Shown here: positions 10,208 to 18,961 of the stretch, one piece after another
Layout: each line of letters begins with the position of its first letter
Numbering within the stretch: position 1 is the first letter of the stretch
Source: Paracoccus everestensis
GTDB lineage: Bacteria; Pseudomonadota; Alphaproteobacteria; Rhodobacterales; Rhodobacteraceae
Direction of reading: 5' to 3'
Assembly: GCF_021491915.1 (NCBI RefSeq)
Contig: NZ_CP090836.1
Coordinates: 2,776,501 to 2,840,500, forward strand
Length of the DNA: 64,000 bases
Notes under the pieces: generated by a model
What the model was told of the DNA's origin: nothing
What the model saw: only the letters and a program-made list of their open reading frames with translations
Databases searched by the model: none
Position numbers and translations under genes: made by a program

Positions 10208-11398
10208 TCAGCGCGCGGGCGTGACGCGGATCAGCCGGCCATTGTCCTCGTCCGTCAGCAGCATCAGGGCGCCGTCGCGGGCAACCTCGACCTCGCGCAC
10301 GCGGCCGATGCCTTGCAGGTGGCGCGCCTCGCCGGTCACGCGGTCGGCCTCCATTTCCAGGCGCACCAGATCGTTGGACTTCAGCCCGCCGATCAGCAGG
10401 TCGCCCTGCCAGTCGGGGAACATCTCGCCGTCATAGAAGGTCATCTGGCCCGGCGCGATCACGGGATCCCAGTAGTAGACGGGCAGTTCAGTGCCTTCCA
10501 GCTGGGTGATCCCTTCGCCAATGGGACGGCCGCTGTATTCCACGCCATAGGTCACGCGCGGCCAGCCATAGTTGCGGCCCGCCTGGGGCAGGTTCAATTC
10601 GTCCCCGCCCTTGGGGCCATGCTCGATGGTCCACAGCCTGCCCTGATCGTCAAGCGCCGCGCCCTGGAGGTTGCGGTGCCCCCAGGACCAGATTTCGGGC
10701 AATGCCTCGGCCACGCCGGGATCGCCCATCGGCGCGCCCGTCTCGGGGTTGATGCGGATGACCTTGCCCAGGGTCGTGGTGACGTTCTGGGAATAGACGC
10801 GCGAGTCAGGGTTCGAGCGTTCGCCAGTGGTCACGAACAGCCCGCCCTGCCCGTCATGGACCAGGACAGAGCCGTAATGCTTGGTCGAATCCCAGGCGGG
10901 CTGCTGTTGCCAGATCACCTGCGTGCCGTCCAGCGTGCTGCCATCGGCAGACAGGGTGCCGGTGCCAACCGCGGTGGCGGTCTTGCCGTCCTCGCGCGGC
11001 TGGGCGAAGCTGATCCAGACGCGGCGCGTATCGGCGAAGTCTTCGGCCACGGTCACGTCCAGCAGCCCGCCCTGGTCGCGGGTGTCGATGTCCGGCAGCC
11101 CGCCGATCGGATCGGACAGCGCGCCGTCCGCGCCCACCATGCGCAGGTTGCCCGCGCGTTCCGTCACCAGCCAGGCGCCGTCCGGCAATTCGGCAAGGCC
11201 CCAGGGATGGTCCAGCCCGTCGGCGATCACCGTCTGGTCCAGGGCGATGTCATCGGCCAGCACCGGCGCGCGGGTCTGGTTTTCAAAGGCGGGCTGTTGG
11301 TCGGGCGCGTTCGGCGGCGCCGCGTTGAAATCCTGGGCGGTTGCGGTTCCGGCCAGCAGGGCCGCTGCGGTCAGGGTCAGGTGACGGGTCATGGACAT
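10208..11398 (-). CDS. PQQ-dependent aldose sugar dehydrogenase-like protein (GSDH family)
   Basis: The 396-residue protein has a signal peptide (cleavage near ATAQ, residue 22) and the six-bladed propeller sequence typical of soluble glucose/sorbosone dehydrogenases: GLDHPWGLAELPDG, GDELNLPQAGRNYGWP and YYWDPVIAPGQMTFY. Members bind PQQ and oxidise aldoses in the periplasm. The start may be the ATG at 11398 or the in-frame ATG two codons on (11392). It lies downstream of the saccharopine-dehydrogenase-like gene on the same strand, separated by about 77 nt containing two small hairpins, so it may have its own promoter. The natural sugar is unknown. Confidence 0.9.
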   Translation of the reverse strand: MSMTRHLTLTAAALLAGTATAQDFNAAPPNAPDQQPAFENQTRAPVLADDIALDQTVIADGLDHPWGLAELPDGAWLVTERAGNLRMVGADGALSDPIGGLPDIDTRDQGGLLDVTVAEDFADTRRVWISFAQPREDGKTATAVGTGTLSADGSTLDGTQVIWQQQPAWDSTKHYGSVLVHDGQGGLFVTTGERSNPDSRVYSQNVTTTLGKVIRINPETGAPMGDPGVAEALPEIWSWGHRNLQGAALDDQGRLWTIEHGPKGGDELNLPQAGRNYGWPRVTYGVEYSGRPIGEGITQLEGTELPVYYWDPVIAPGQMTFYDGEMFPDWQGDLLIGGLKSNDLVRLEMEADRVTGEARHLQGIGRVREVEVARDGALMLLTDEDNGRLIRVTPAR

Positions 11399-11475
11399 AG
11401 GGCGCGCGCCTTTTTCCGTATGGGAGTGGATTGGGGGTCAAACCCCCTTGCGGAAACGACGTTCCGCCCCTGCCT

Positions 11476-12540
11476 TCACGTCTGTGTCAGGCGATCCCGA
11501 TTGTCCCGGAACAGCGCCCCGGCCCGGCCCCACGGCCCCTCGTCGATCCGATCGAGCTGCGCCAGCACAGGCAACAACTGCCCCGCGTAATCCTCCGAGC
11601 TTTCGCGCGGCAGAAGCGATGGCAGGTTGTCGATGGCCATCACGTCCAGCGGCGGATTGTCGGCCACCCGCAGCACCGGCTGGTCCCAAGTGGTCGTGCG
11701 GTCATAGACCTTGATGGGGGAAAAATCGCTGGCGGGATCGCAGGCCACATCGCCGATGACCGTCAGCCGCCGTCCGGGGGCCACCGCGCTTTCGGGCACG
11801 AAGACCGGTGCGCCCGGCTGGGCCAGGATCGCATTGATGAACAGTTCATGCGCCAGAACCTGTGGGAAAGGGCCCCCATGCGCGGTTTCCGCCATGTCCC
11901 AGCGGGTGACGGGCACGCCCAAGGCGACCAGCAGGTCGGCCGCACCAGTGCCCACCCGGCCCTTGGCGCCGATCACAAGGGCGTGCGGGCGCGGACGTGC
12001 GGTGGCGTCCAGTTGCGCACGCAATTCGTCCAGCCAAAGCTCCTTGTCGGCATAGGCATGGACCGGCCCGCAAAGACCGCCCCCCTGTTGCGCGACCCAT
12101 GCCTTCAGCGACACGGCCGCCCCCGCATAGCCCGCCCAGTACCCAAAGGCCGCAAGACGGCGTCCGGTATCGTCCGTCAGGTATTCAAGGTCATACAGGT
12201 ACCCGCCCCCGGCCTGGAACCGGCGCAGCAGAACCTGGCCCGCGGGCTGGCCCTTGAAGGCATGGCCGAACATGACATGGCGGTGGCGCAGGGGAAGGCC
12301 GTCGTCGGGCAGTTCCTTCAGGCCGAAGACGATCGCGTCGTCGGGCGCGGTGGGCCAGCTGCCTGGCGGCGCGATCACGGCCCCGGCGCGGGCATAATCC
12401 TCGGTCGGCAGGACGCGGTGGGGGCTGTCCTCGACCGTGACGCTGAAGCCTTGCGCGACCAGGCTTGCCACGCCCTCGGGGGTGATGCCTGCCCGTTCCT
12501 CGTTCGCGCGGCTTTCGGCCCGCACCCACAGATGTGTCAT
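11476..12540 (-). CDS. Saccharopine dehydrogenase (NAD+, lysine-forming)-like protein
   Basis: The 354-residue protein resembles the LYS1-type saccharopine dehydrogenases: an N-terminal alanine-dehydrogenase-like domain (WVRAESRANEERAGITPEGV) and a Rossmann nucleotide site GAKGRVGTGAADLL near 190. The family interconverts saccharopine and lysine plus 2-oxoglutarate. No other gene of that pathway is nearby, so a role in lysine degradation is inference. The ATG at 12540 is preferred over an in-frame codon 30 nt upstream because the family N-terminus starts with THLWVRAE. It is divergent from the metallo-hydrolase gene across 120 nt. Confidence 0.85.
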   Translation of the reverse strand: MTHLWVRAESRANEERAGITPEGVASLVAQGFSVTVEDSPHRVLPTEDYARAGAVIAPPGSWPTAPDDAIVFGLKELPDDGLPLRHRHVMFGHAFKGQPAGQVLLRRFQAGGGYLYDLEYLTDDTGRRLAAFGYWAGYAGAAVSLKAWVAQQGGGLCGPVHAYADKELWLDELRAQLDATARPRPHALVIGAKGRVGTGAADLLVALGVPVTRWDMAETAHGGPFPQVLAHELFINAILAQPGAPVFVPESAVAPGRRLTVIGDVACDPASDFSPIKVYDRTTTWDQPVLRVADNPPLDVMAIDNLPSLLPRESSEDYAGQLLPVLAQLDRIDEGPWGRAGALFRDNRDRLTQT

Positions 12541-12660
12541 CGTCGCCTCGATCCTTGGTGGCCCCGTCATCTAGCGCGGGGGCGCCGGGGGCGGCAAGGG
12601 AACCCCCATGGCCCGGATGGTGTTCCACCCTGTTCCCATTCCTGTTGCTTGGAGAGTCCG

Positions 12661-13440
12661 ATGATCCTCAGCCGACGCGCCAGCCTGATGCTGGGCCTGG
12701 CCGCCAGTGCCGCCACCCTGATGCCGCGCCTTGCCATGGCCCAGACAGCGACGCCGACCTCGTTTTCCTTCCCGGTCGAAGGGGGGCAGGTCGTCTTCCA
12801 CCCGGTCGATCATGCATCCATGGTGGTCGAGACGCCGGGCGGGGTGATCTATGTCGATCCGGTCGGCGGCGCGGATCTGTATGCCGGGATGCCGCAACCC
12901 TCGCTGATCCTGATCACGCATGAGCATGGCGATCACTTCGACCTGCCGACCCTGCAAGCCCTTCCCGCCGTGGCGATCATCGCCAACCCGGCGGTCCACG
13001 GGATGCTGCCCGCCGAGATGCAGTCCCGCGCCACCGCCATGGCCAACGGCGATCAGGCCCAGGCCATCGGGATGGGGATCGAGGCCGTGCCCGCCTATAA
13101 CACCAGCGCCGACAAGCAGCAGTATCACCCCCAGGGGCGCGACAACGGCTATGTCCTGACCATCGGCGGCAAGCGGTTCTATATCGCAGGCGATACCGAG
13201 GACACGCCCGAGATGCGCGCCCTGGACAACATCGAGGTCGCTTTCCTGCCCATGAACTTGCCCTATACGATGACCGTCCAGCAGGCAGCGGACGCGGTGG
13301 GGGACTTCCGGCCGGTTTCGGTATTCCCCTATCACCACGGGGGCAGCGACGTGCAGGAATTCGCCCGCCTGGTCGAGGGGACGGGCGCAGGCAGCCTGGT
13401 CGTTCTTGCCAACTGGTACCCGCGCGGCGAGGCTGGCTGA
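12661..13440 (+). CDS. MBL-fold metallo-hydrolase with Tat signal
   Basis: This 259-residue protein has a twin-arginine signal (SRRASLM at 4-10) and likely cleavage after AMA near residue 27. The metallo-beta-lactamase metal motif is HEHGDH at 87-92, with later ligands in AGDTED and FPYHHGG. It resembles the UlaG-like, uncharacterised branch of the superfamily. Tat export suggests folding with metal before transport to the periplasm. The next gene starts 45 nt downstream and belongs to a peptide-type ABC importer, but a shared role is not shown. The substrate is unknown. Confidence 0.88.
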   Translation: MILSRRASLMLGLAASAATLMPRLAMAQTATPTSFSFPVEGGQVVFHPVDHASMVVETPGGVIYVDPVGGADLYAGMPQPSLILITHEHGDHFDLPTLQALPAVAIIANPAVHGMLPAEMQSRATAMANGDQAQAIGMGIEAVPAYNTSADKQQYHPQGRDNGYVLTIGGKRFYIAGDTEDTPEMRALDNIEVAFLPMNLPYTMTVQQAADAVGDFRPVSVFPYHHGGSDVQEFARLVEGTGAGSLVVLANWYPRGEAG

Positions 13441-13485
13441 CGGCCCTTCTTTACCGGCGCGGCGCGGCAGGATAGCTAGGCGGCC

Positions 13486-14427
13486 ATGTTGCGATACCTT
13501 CTGCGCCGGCTGATCGTGATGGGGCTGAGCCTGCTGGCGGCCTCGGCCCTGATCTTTTCGATCATGGGCCTTGTGCCGGGCGATCCGGCCAGCTTCATGC
13601 TGGGGACGGGCGCACAGCCTGAAACGGTGGCCGCATTGCGCCAGCAGTTGGGATTGGACCAGCCCTTCGCCCTGCGATACGCGGCCTGGCTGGGGGCGAT
13701 CCTGCACGGGGATTTCGGGACCAGCTTCACCTACAAGACGCCGGTTGGCGGGATGATCCTGGACCGGCTGCAGGTCTCGCTGCCCTTGGCGGTATCGGCG
13801 TTGATGCTGGCGGTGGCCATGGCCCTGCCGGTCGGGCTTCATGCAGCGGGCCGCCGTGGCAGGCTGGGCGACGGGCTGGCGATGGGCGCGGCACATCTGG
13901 GCGTGGCGCTGCCCAACTTCTGGCTGGCGATGCTTCTGGTGCTTGTCTTTGCGGTCAACCTGCAATGGCTTCCCGCCGGGAGCTTTCCCGGCTGGACCGA
14001 CCCTTTTGCGGCGCTGCGGTCGCTGATCCTGCCCGCCGTGGCCCTTGCCCTGCCGCAGGCCGCGATCCTGGCCCGCGTGCTGCGGTTCGCCTTGGTCGAG
14101 ACGATGGGCCAGGACTATATCCGCACCGCCCGCGCCAAGGGGCTTACGACAAGCCAGGCCCTGCGGCGCCACGCCTTGCGCAATGCGCTGATCCCGGTGC
14201 TGACGATTCTGGGGATGCAGTTCAGCTTCCTGCTGGCGGGCGCGATCATCATCGAGAATGTCTTCTACCTGCCCGGCCTGGGGCGGATGATCTTTCAGGC
14301 GATCACCCAGCGCGACCTGATCGTAGTGCAGTCGGCGGTGCTTGTGCTGGTCGGCGCGGTCATCGCCGTGACCTTCGTGGTCGATCTGGCTTATGCCGCC
14401 GTGGACCCCCGGCTGCGCCGCGCATGA
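13486..14427 (+). CDS. Peptide/nickel-type ABC transporter permease (DppB-like)
   Basis: The 313-residue inner-membrane protein begins with the DppB-type MLRYLLRRL and has about six hydrophobic segments. The cytoplasmic EAA loop that contacts the ATPase reads IRTARAKGLTTSQALRRHALRNALIP. The segment VPGDPA near residues 26-31 is characteristic of DppB/OppB permeases. It forms an operon with a DppC-like permease (ATGA overlap) and a fused double ATPase. No substrate-binding protein is encoded in the cluster, so the ligand cannot be named. Confidence 0.93.
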   Translation: MLRYLLRRLIVMGLSLLAASALIFSIMGLVPGDPASFMLGTGAQPETVAALRQQLGLDQPFALRYAAWLGAILHGDFGTSFTYKTPVGGMILDRLQVSLPLAVSALMLAVAMALPVGLHAAGRRGRLGDGLAMGAAHLGVALPNFWLAMLLVLVFAVNLQWLPAGSFPGWTDPFAALRSLILPAVALALPQAAILARVLRFALVETMGQDYIRTARAKGLTTSQALRRHALRNALIPVLTILGMQFSFLLAGAIIIENVFYLPGLGRMIFQAITQRDLIVVQSAVLVLVGAVIAVTFVVDLAYAAVDPRLRRA

Positions 14428-15236
14428 GGATCGGCCTGATCCTGGGCGCCGTCCTGGCGGGGCTGGCGCTGACGGCGGCTGTCCTGTCGGCCCTGTGGAC
14501 GCCTTACGACATCACCCGGCTGGCGATCGCGCAAAAGCTGCTGCCGCCTTCCCCGGCGCATTGGCTGGGCACCGATCACCTGGGCCGCGACATCCTGTCA
14601 ATGGCGATGCTGGGGGCGCAGACCTCGCTGGCGGTGGCGCTTGCGGCGGTCGTGATCGGCATGGGCCTGGGGGTGCCGCTGGGCCTGCTGGCGGCGGCAT
14701 GGCGCGGGCACTGGCTGGACGACCTGGTGATGCGCGGCAACGACCTGATCTTCGCCTTTCCATCCCTGGTGATCGCCATCCTGATCACAGCGGTCTGGGG
14801 ACCGTCGGCCACAAACGCCATCATCGCCATCGGCATCTTCAACATCCCTGTCTTTGCCCGCGTCACGCGTGGGGCGGCGCTGCCGATCTGGGTGCTGGAC
14901 TACATCCGCGCGGCCCGGGTTGCGGGCAAGGGGGCGGCCCTGATCAGCCTGCACCACGTCCTGCCCAACATCGCCAGCCTGCTGATCGTGCAGGCCACGA
15001 TCCAGTTCAGCCTGGGGATCCTGGCCGAGGCAGGCTTGTCCTATGTGGGCCTTGGCGCGCAGCCCCCTGTCCCAAGCTGGGGCAGGATGCTGGCCGAGGC
15101 GCAGACCATGGTGACGCTGGCCCCCCATGTGGCGATCATCCCGGGCCTTTGTATCGTGCTGACCGTGCTGGGGCTGAACCTTCTGGGCGACGGGCTGCGC
15201 GATGCCCTGGACCCGCGCCTGCGGGTGATGCGGTGA
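14424..15236 (+). CDS. Peptide/nickel-type ABC transporter permease (DppC-like)
   Basis: The 270-residue protein is the second permease of the importer. The family motif HWLGTDHLGRDILS lies near residues 46-59, followed by five to six membrane helices and an EAA loop YIRAARVAGKGAALISLHHVLPN (split here as seen in the sequence around residues 160-182). Its start codon overlaps the preceding stop, and its own stop overlaps the GTG start of the ATPase gene (GTGA), so the three cistrons are tightly coupled. Confidence 0.93.
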   Translation: MRIGLILGAVLAGLALTAAVLSALWTPYDITRLAIAQKLLPPSPAHWLGTDHLGRDILSMAMLGAQTSLAVALAAVVIGMGLGVPLGLLAAAWRGHWLDDLVMRGNDLIFAFPSLVIAILITAVWGPSATNAIIAIGIFNIPVFARVTRGAALPIWVLDYIRAARVAGKGAALISLHHVLPNIASLLIVQATIQFSLGILAEAGLSYVGLGAQPPVPSWGRMLAEAQTMVTLAPHVAIIPGLCIVLTVLGLNLLGDGLRDALDPRLRVMR

Positions 15237-16786
15237 TCCGGCTGGACGACCTGTCCGTCGCCATCGACGGACAGCCGATCCTGGACCGTGTGTCGATGGA
15301 TCTGGCGCCCCGCACCATCACCGGCCTTGTGGGCGAATCCGGCAGCGGCAAGTCCATGACCGCGCTTGCGATCATGGGTTTGCTGCCGAACCGGGCACGG
15401 GCATCGGGCCAGGCGGTGCTGGACGCAGGCAACCTGTTGACACTGCCCGAAGCCAGGATGTGCCGCATCCGGGGCGCGCGGATCGGCATGATCTTCCAGG
15501 AACCGATGACGGCTCTCAATCCGCTGATGACCATCGGCGATCAGGTGGCCGAGGTGCTGCGCATCCACCAGGGACTTGACCGCCCCGCAGCCCTGGCCCG
15601 CGCACGCGAACGGCTGGACCGCGTGGACCTGCCCAGCCGCCGATTTCCGCTGACGCTTTATCCCCATGAACTGTCCGGCGGACAGCGCCAGCGGGTCGCC
15701 ATCGCCATGGCCATCGCCCTGCGTCCCGGCCTGCTGATCGCCGACGAACCCACGACGGCCCTGGACGTGACCACGCAGGCGCGAATCCTGGATCTGCTGA
15801 AGGGCCTGGTCCGGGACGAAGGCATGGCGCTGCTGCTGATCACGCATGACCTGGCGGTGGTGGCGGGCATGGCCGACCGGGTGGCGGTGATGCAGGGGGG
15901 CCGGATCGTCGAAAGCGGCCCGACCGCCGACGTGTTCCGACGCCGCAGCCATCCCCATACCCGGCAGTTGTTCGCGGCGTCGCGTCATGTTCCCGCGCGC
16001 GCCCCCCGGCCCCTGGCGGAACCGCTGGTTCAGGTAACGGATGGCGTGCGCGAATACCGCCTGGCCGATGGCGGGTTGCGCGCGCTGAACGGGGTCAGCC
16101 TGACCATCGGGCGTGGGGAAAGCGTCGGGCTGGTGGGCGAATCCGGTTGCGGGAAATCGACGCTGGCCCGCGCGATCCTGGGGCTGGATCCCTTGCAGGC
16201 TGGGCATATCCGGCTGGATGGGCAGGATGTGACGGCCGGCCGCCGGATGCCGGCCCGGTTGCGCGCGCGGATGCAGGCGGTGTTCCAGGATCCCTTTGGC
16301 AGCTTCAACCCCCGCTGGCAGGTGGACCGCCTGCTGGCCGAACCCTTTCACCTGACCGGTCGCCCGCCCGACTGGCGCGACCGCGTGGCCGCCGCGCTGT
16401 CCGAGGTGGGCTTGCAGCCCGACGACGCGCGCAAGTTCATCCATGAATTCTCGGGCGGGCAGCGTCAGCGCCTGGCCATCGCCCGCGCCCTGATCATCCG
16501 CCCCGCCTTGATCATCCTGGACGAGGCCGTCAGCGCCCTGGATGTCCGCGTCCGCGCGCAGGTTCTGGACCTGCTGGCGCGGCTGCAGGCCGATCACGGA
16601 TTGTCCTATCTGTTCATCAGCCACGACCTGTCGGTGGTGCGCGGCATGACGGACCGTATCCTGGTCATGCAGGCAGGCCAGATCATCGAGGAAGGTCCAC
16701 CGGACCAGATCATCGACGCCCCCCGGCACGATCATACGCGCGCCCTGGTGGCAGCGATCCCGCGAATCCCCCCGGACTGGGCCTAG
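15233..16786 (+). CDS. Fused two-domain ABC transporter ATPase (DppD-DppF type)
   Basis: This 517-residue protein holds two complete ATPase domains. Walker A motifs are GESGSGKS near residue 34 and GESGCGKS near 302. The signature motifs are LSGGQRQR and FSGGQRQR, with Walker B LLIADEP and LIILDEA. The fusion replaces the separate DppD and DppF subunits and would power the two upstream permeases. The GTG at 15233 overlaps the permease stop. The stop codon shares a CTAG with the convergent FNR-type gene. Confidence 0.94.
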   Translation: MIRLDDLSVAIDGQPILDRVSMDLAPRTITGLVGESGSGKSMTALAIMGLLPNRARASGQAVLDAGNLLTLPEARMCRIRGARIGMIFQEPMTALNPLMTIGDQVAEVLRIHQGLDRPAALARARERLDRVDLPSRRFPLTLYPHELSGGQRQRVAIAMAIALRPGLLIADEPTTALDVTTQARILDLLKGLVRDEGMALLLITHDLAVVAGMADRVAVMQGGRIVESGPTADVFRRRSHPHTRQLFAASRHVPARAPRPLAEPLVQVTDGVREYRLADGGLRALNGVSLTIGRGESVGLVGESGCGKSTLARAILGLDPLQAGHIRLDGQDVTAGRRMPARLRARMQAVFQDPFGSFNPRWQVDRLLAEPFHLTGRPPDWRDRVAAALSEVGLQPDDARKFIHEFSGGQRQRLAIARALIIRPALIILDEAVSALDVRVRAQVLDLLARLQADHGLSYLFISHDLSVVRGMTDRILVMQAGQIIEEGPPDQIIDAPRHDHTRALVAAIPRIPPDWA

Positions 16787-17562
16787 CTCAGGTAACCGCC
16801 ATCCGCGTCATCGCCCGATTCCTCGACCAGGCGGCCATAATCGGGCAGGATGATGGCACGCTTGCCCGCCAGTTCGATCACGCCGTCGCGTTTCAGCGCG
16901 CTGACCTGGCGGCTGACGGTTTCCAGCGTCAAGCCCAGGTAATCGGCCATTGCCTCGCGCGTCAGGGGCAGTTCGATGCGCATCCGCCCGCCCGGATTGC
17001 GCTTCAGCAGCGCGGCTTCGCGCCGGGCGATGATGGCGATAAAGGACGCGATCTTTTCCCGCGCGGTCTTGCGGCCCAGCAGCAGCATCCATTCGCGCGC
17101 CGCGTCCAGTTCGTCCAGCGTCATTTCCAGCAGCCGGTGCGCGACATGGGGCGTGGTGCGCATCATGTCCTCGAACGGCTTGCGGCGGAAACAGCACAAG
17201 ACGACCTTGGTGGCGGCCACGGCATTATAGGCGGCGATTTCCCGTTTCGGGCGGCCCAGGAAATCGCTGGGCAGCAGCAGGCCCACCATCTGCGTGCGCC
17301 CGTCCTCCAGCGTCTGCGTCAGCGCCGCCACCCCGGTCACGACCGAACCCACGAATTCCATCCGCTCGCCTTCCCAGACGATCGGCTGGCCTGGTTCGAA
17401 GGAACGATAGAACTTCATCCCTTCCAGCAGCGAAAGCTCGTCCGTTTCGCACTGCGCGCAGACGGCGCGATAGCGGATGGGACAGTCGCCGCAGCGTTCA
17501 CCGCCGTCCTGACGGACGGATTTCTGATTGATCTGGGTCAAGGCAATCTCGCGCGTTTCCAT
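16783..17562 (-). CDS. fnrL: FNR-type oxygen-sensing transcription regulator (FnrL/FnrP)
   Basis: This 259-residue Crp/Fnr-family protein has an N-terminal cysteine cluster C24, C27, C35, C38 and central cysteines C123/C124, as expected for an oxygen-labile 4Fe-4S cluster. The recognition helix reads LTLETVSRQV, with the E-x-x-S-R pattern that reads TTGAT-N4-ATCAA sites. In Rhodobacter and Paracoccus such proteins activate genes for low-oxygen growth. A Shine-Dalgarno AGGA lies 4 nt before the ATG. The gene is divergent from hemN with only 14 nt between start codons, and its codons 7-12 contain an FNR box. Matching boxes precede hemN and ccp in this window. The name in Paracoccus would be fnrP. 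Confidence 0.94.
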   Translation of the reverse strand: METREIALTQINQKSVRQDGGERCGDCPIRYRAVCAQCETDELSLLEGMKFYRSFEPGQPIVWEGERMEFVGSVVTGVAALTQTLEDGRTQMVGLLLPSDFLGRPKREIAAYNAVAATKVVLCCFRRKPFEDMMRTTPHVAHRLLEMTLDELDAAREWMLLLGRKTAREKIASFIAIIARREAALLKRNPGGRMRIELPLTREAMADYLGLTLETVSRQVSALKRDGVIELAGKRAIILPDYGRLVEESGDDADGGYLS

Positions 17563-17567
17563 CTAAT
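17528..17567 (+). promoter_or_regulatory. FNR box and -10 element of hemN, embedded in the fnr reading frame
   Basis: TTGAT-CTGG-GTCAA (17528-17541) matches the FNR consensus TTGAT-N4-ATCAA at 9 of 10 positions, and on the other strand reads TTGAC-N4-ATCAA. A -10-like TCTAAT lies at 17562-17567, which predicts transcription starting about 17574-17576. The box centre (17534.5) would then sit near -40 to -41.5, the class II activator position. The start codon is at 17577, so hemN mRNA would be almost leaderless. Confidence 0.8.
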
Positions 17568-17576
17568 CCTAACCGC

Positions 17577-18932
17577 ATGAGCAATGTTTCGCAACTAAAG
17601 CGGTTGGGCCTGTTCGATTCGCGCGTTCCGCGCTACACGAGCTATCCCCCCGCGACACAATTCAAAACCGGCGTGAACGCCAATATGGTCACGGGCTGGC
17701 TTGATTCCATCCCCGAGGGCGCGGCGATCTCGCTGTATCTGCACGTGCCGTTCTGCCGCAGGCTGTGCTGGTTCTGCGCCTGCCGGACGCAGGGCACCCA
17801 GACGCTGGACCCGGTCATTGCCTATGTGGACACGGTCCTGGCGGAACTGGCGCTGCTACGCCGGCACCTGCCGCGCGGGGTGCGGCTGTCGCGGCTGCAC
17901 TGGGGCGGGGGCACGCCCACGCTGCTGCCGCCCGACCAGATGCGTCGCGTGGCGGATGCGATCTTCGACGTGGTGCCGATGGCCGAGGGGGGCGAGTTTT
18001 CGGTCGAGATCGACCCGTCGGAAATCGACGCGCCGCGCATGGCCGCGCTTGCGGCATCGGGGATGAACCGCGCGTCCATCGGGGTGCAGGACTTCGATCC
18101 GAAGATCCAAGAAGCCATCGGGCGGATGCAGTCCTTCGAGCTGACCGGCCAGGCGGTCGATCTGATCCGCAGCCACGATATCGCCAGCCTGAATGCCGAC
18201 ATCCTTTATGGCCTGCCCCATCAGGACCGGAACCGAATTTCGGAAACCGTGCAAAAGCTGCTGGCCCTGTCGCCCGACCGGGTGGCGCTTTACGGCTATG
18301 CCCATGTGCCGTGGATGTCCAAGCGCCAGGTGATGATCCCCGAGGATGCCCTGCCCGGCAACGAGGACCGGCTGACCCTGTTCAACACCGCCCGCGACCT
18401 GTTCGTGGCCGATGGCTATGCCGAGATCGGGATCGACCACTTCGCCCGTCCCGGCGACGGGCTGGCCCTGGCGCAAAGGGCGGGCCAGTTGCGGCGCAAT
18501 TTCCAGGGCTATACCGACGACCGGGCCGAGGTGCTGCTGGGGATGGGGGCGTCGTCGATTTCCCGCTTCCCGCAGGGCTATGCGCAGAACGCCCCCGCGA
18601 CCGGCGCCTATACCGGCCATGTGCGCGAAGGGCGCCTGCCCTATACCAAGGGTCATGCCTTCACCCCCGAGGATCACTGGCGCGGCCGGATGATCGAGCA
18701 GTTGATGTGCGATTTCCGCGTCGATGCCGAGGAAATGGTGCGCGATTACGGCCTGACGCCCGCCCGCCTGCAACAGGTCTTCGACCCCGTGATCGCCCAG
18801 TTCGGCAACATGGTCGAGGTCGGTCCCTGGGGCCTGCGGATCACGCCGGAAGGCCGTCCGCTGGCGCGCATGGTGGCCAACATGATGGACAGCTATATGG
18901 CCGCGCCGACCAGCCATTCGTCCGCCGTGTGA
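17577..18932 (+). CDS. hemN: Oxygen-independent coproporphyrinogen III dehydrogenase (radical SAM)
   Basis: HemN decarboxylates coproporphyrinogen III to protoporphyrinogen IX without oxygen, using a radical SAM cluster. The CxxxCxxC motif is C60-C64-C67 with the extra C69 typical of true HemN. The length (451 residues) and the N-terminal RYTSYP and HWGGGTP motifs also fit HemN rather than HemW. There is no Shine-Dalgarno before the ATG, and the upstream FNR box and -10 place the transcript start within a few bases of it. Regulation by the divergent FNR-type protein in low oxygen is therefore likely. Confidence 0.96.
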   Translation: MSNVSQLKRLGLFDSRVPRYTSYPPATQFKTGVNANMVTGWLDSIPEGAAISLYLHVPFCRRLCWFCACRTQGTQTLDPVIAYVDTVLAELALLRRHLPRGVRLSRLHWGGGTPTLLPPDQMRRVADAIFDVVPMAEGGEFSVEIDPSEIDAPRMAALAASGMNRASIGVQDFDPKIQEAIGRMQSFELTGQAVDLIRSHDIASLNADILYGLPHQDRNRISETVQKLLALSPDRVALYGYAHVPWMSKRQVMIPEDALPGNEDRLTLFNTARDLFVADGYAEIGIDHFARPGDGLALAQRAGQLRRNFQGYTDDRAEVLLGMGASSISRFPQGYAQNAPATGAYTGHVREGRLPYTKGHAFTPEDHWRGRMIEQLMCDFRVDAEEMVRDYGLTPARLQQVFDPVIAQFGNMVEVGPWGLRITPEGRPLARMVANMMDSYMAAPTSHSSAV

Positions 18933-18941
18933 ATCCCGCGC

Positions 18942-18961
18942 GGTGCGTGCAAGCACGCACC
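18942..18961. terminator. Perfect palindrome between convergent hemN and CDF genes
   Basis: GGTGCGTGC (18942-18950), loop AA, GCACGCACC (18953-18961) fills most of the 29-nt gap between the two stop codons. The dyad works on both strands and ends at the CDF stop codon. There is no clear T-run, so it may be a bidirectional terminator or an mRNA end-stabilising hairpin. Confidence 0.55.

Noticed and set aside
12571..14172. 533-codon minus-strand frame opposite the metallo-hydrolase and DppB-like genes
   Set aside because: Low-complexity Gln/His/Arg-rich translation and full overlap with two genes of known family.
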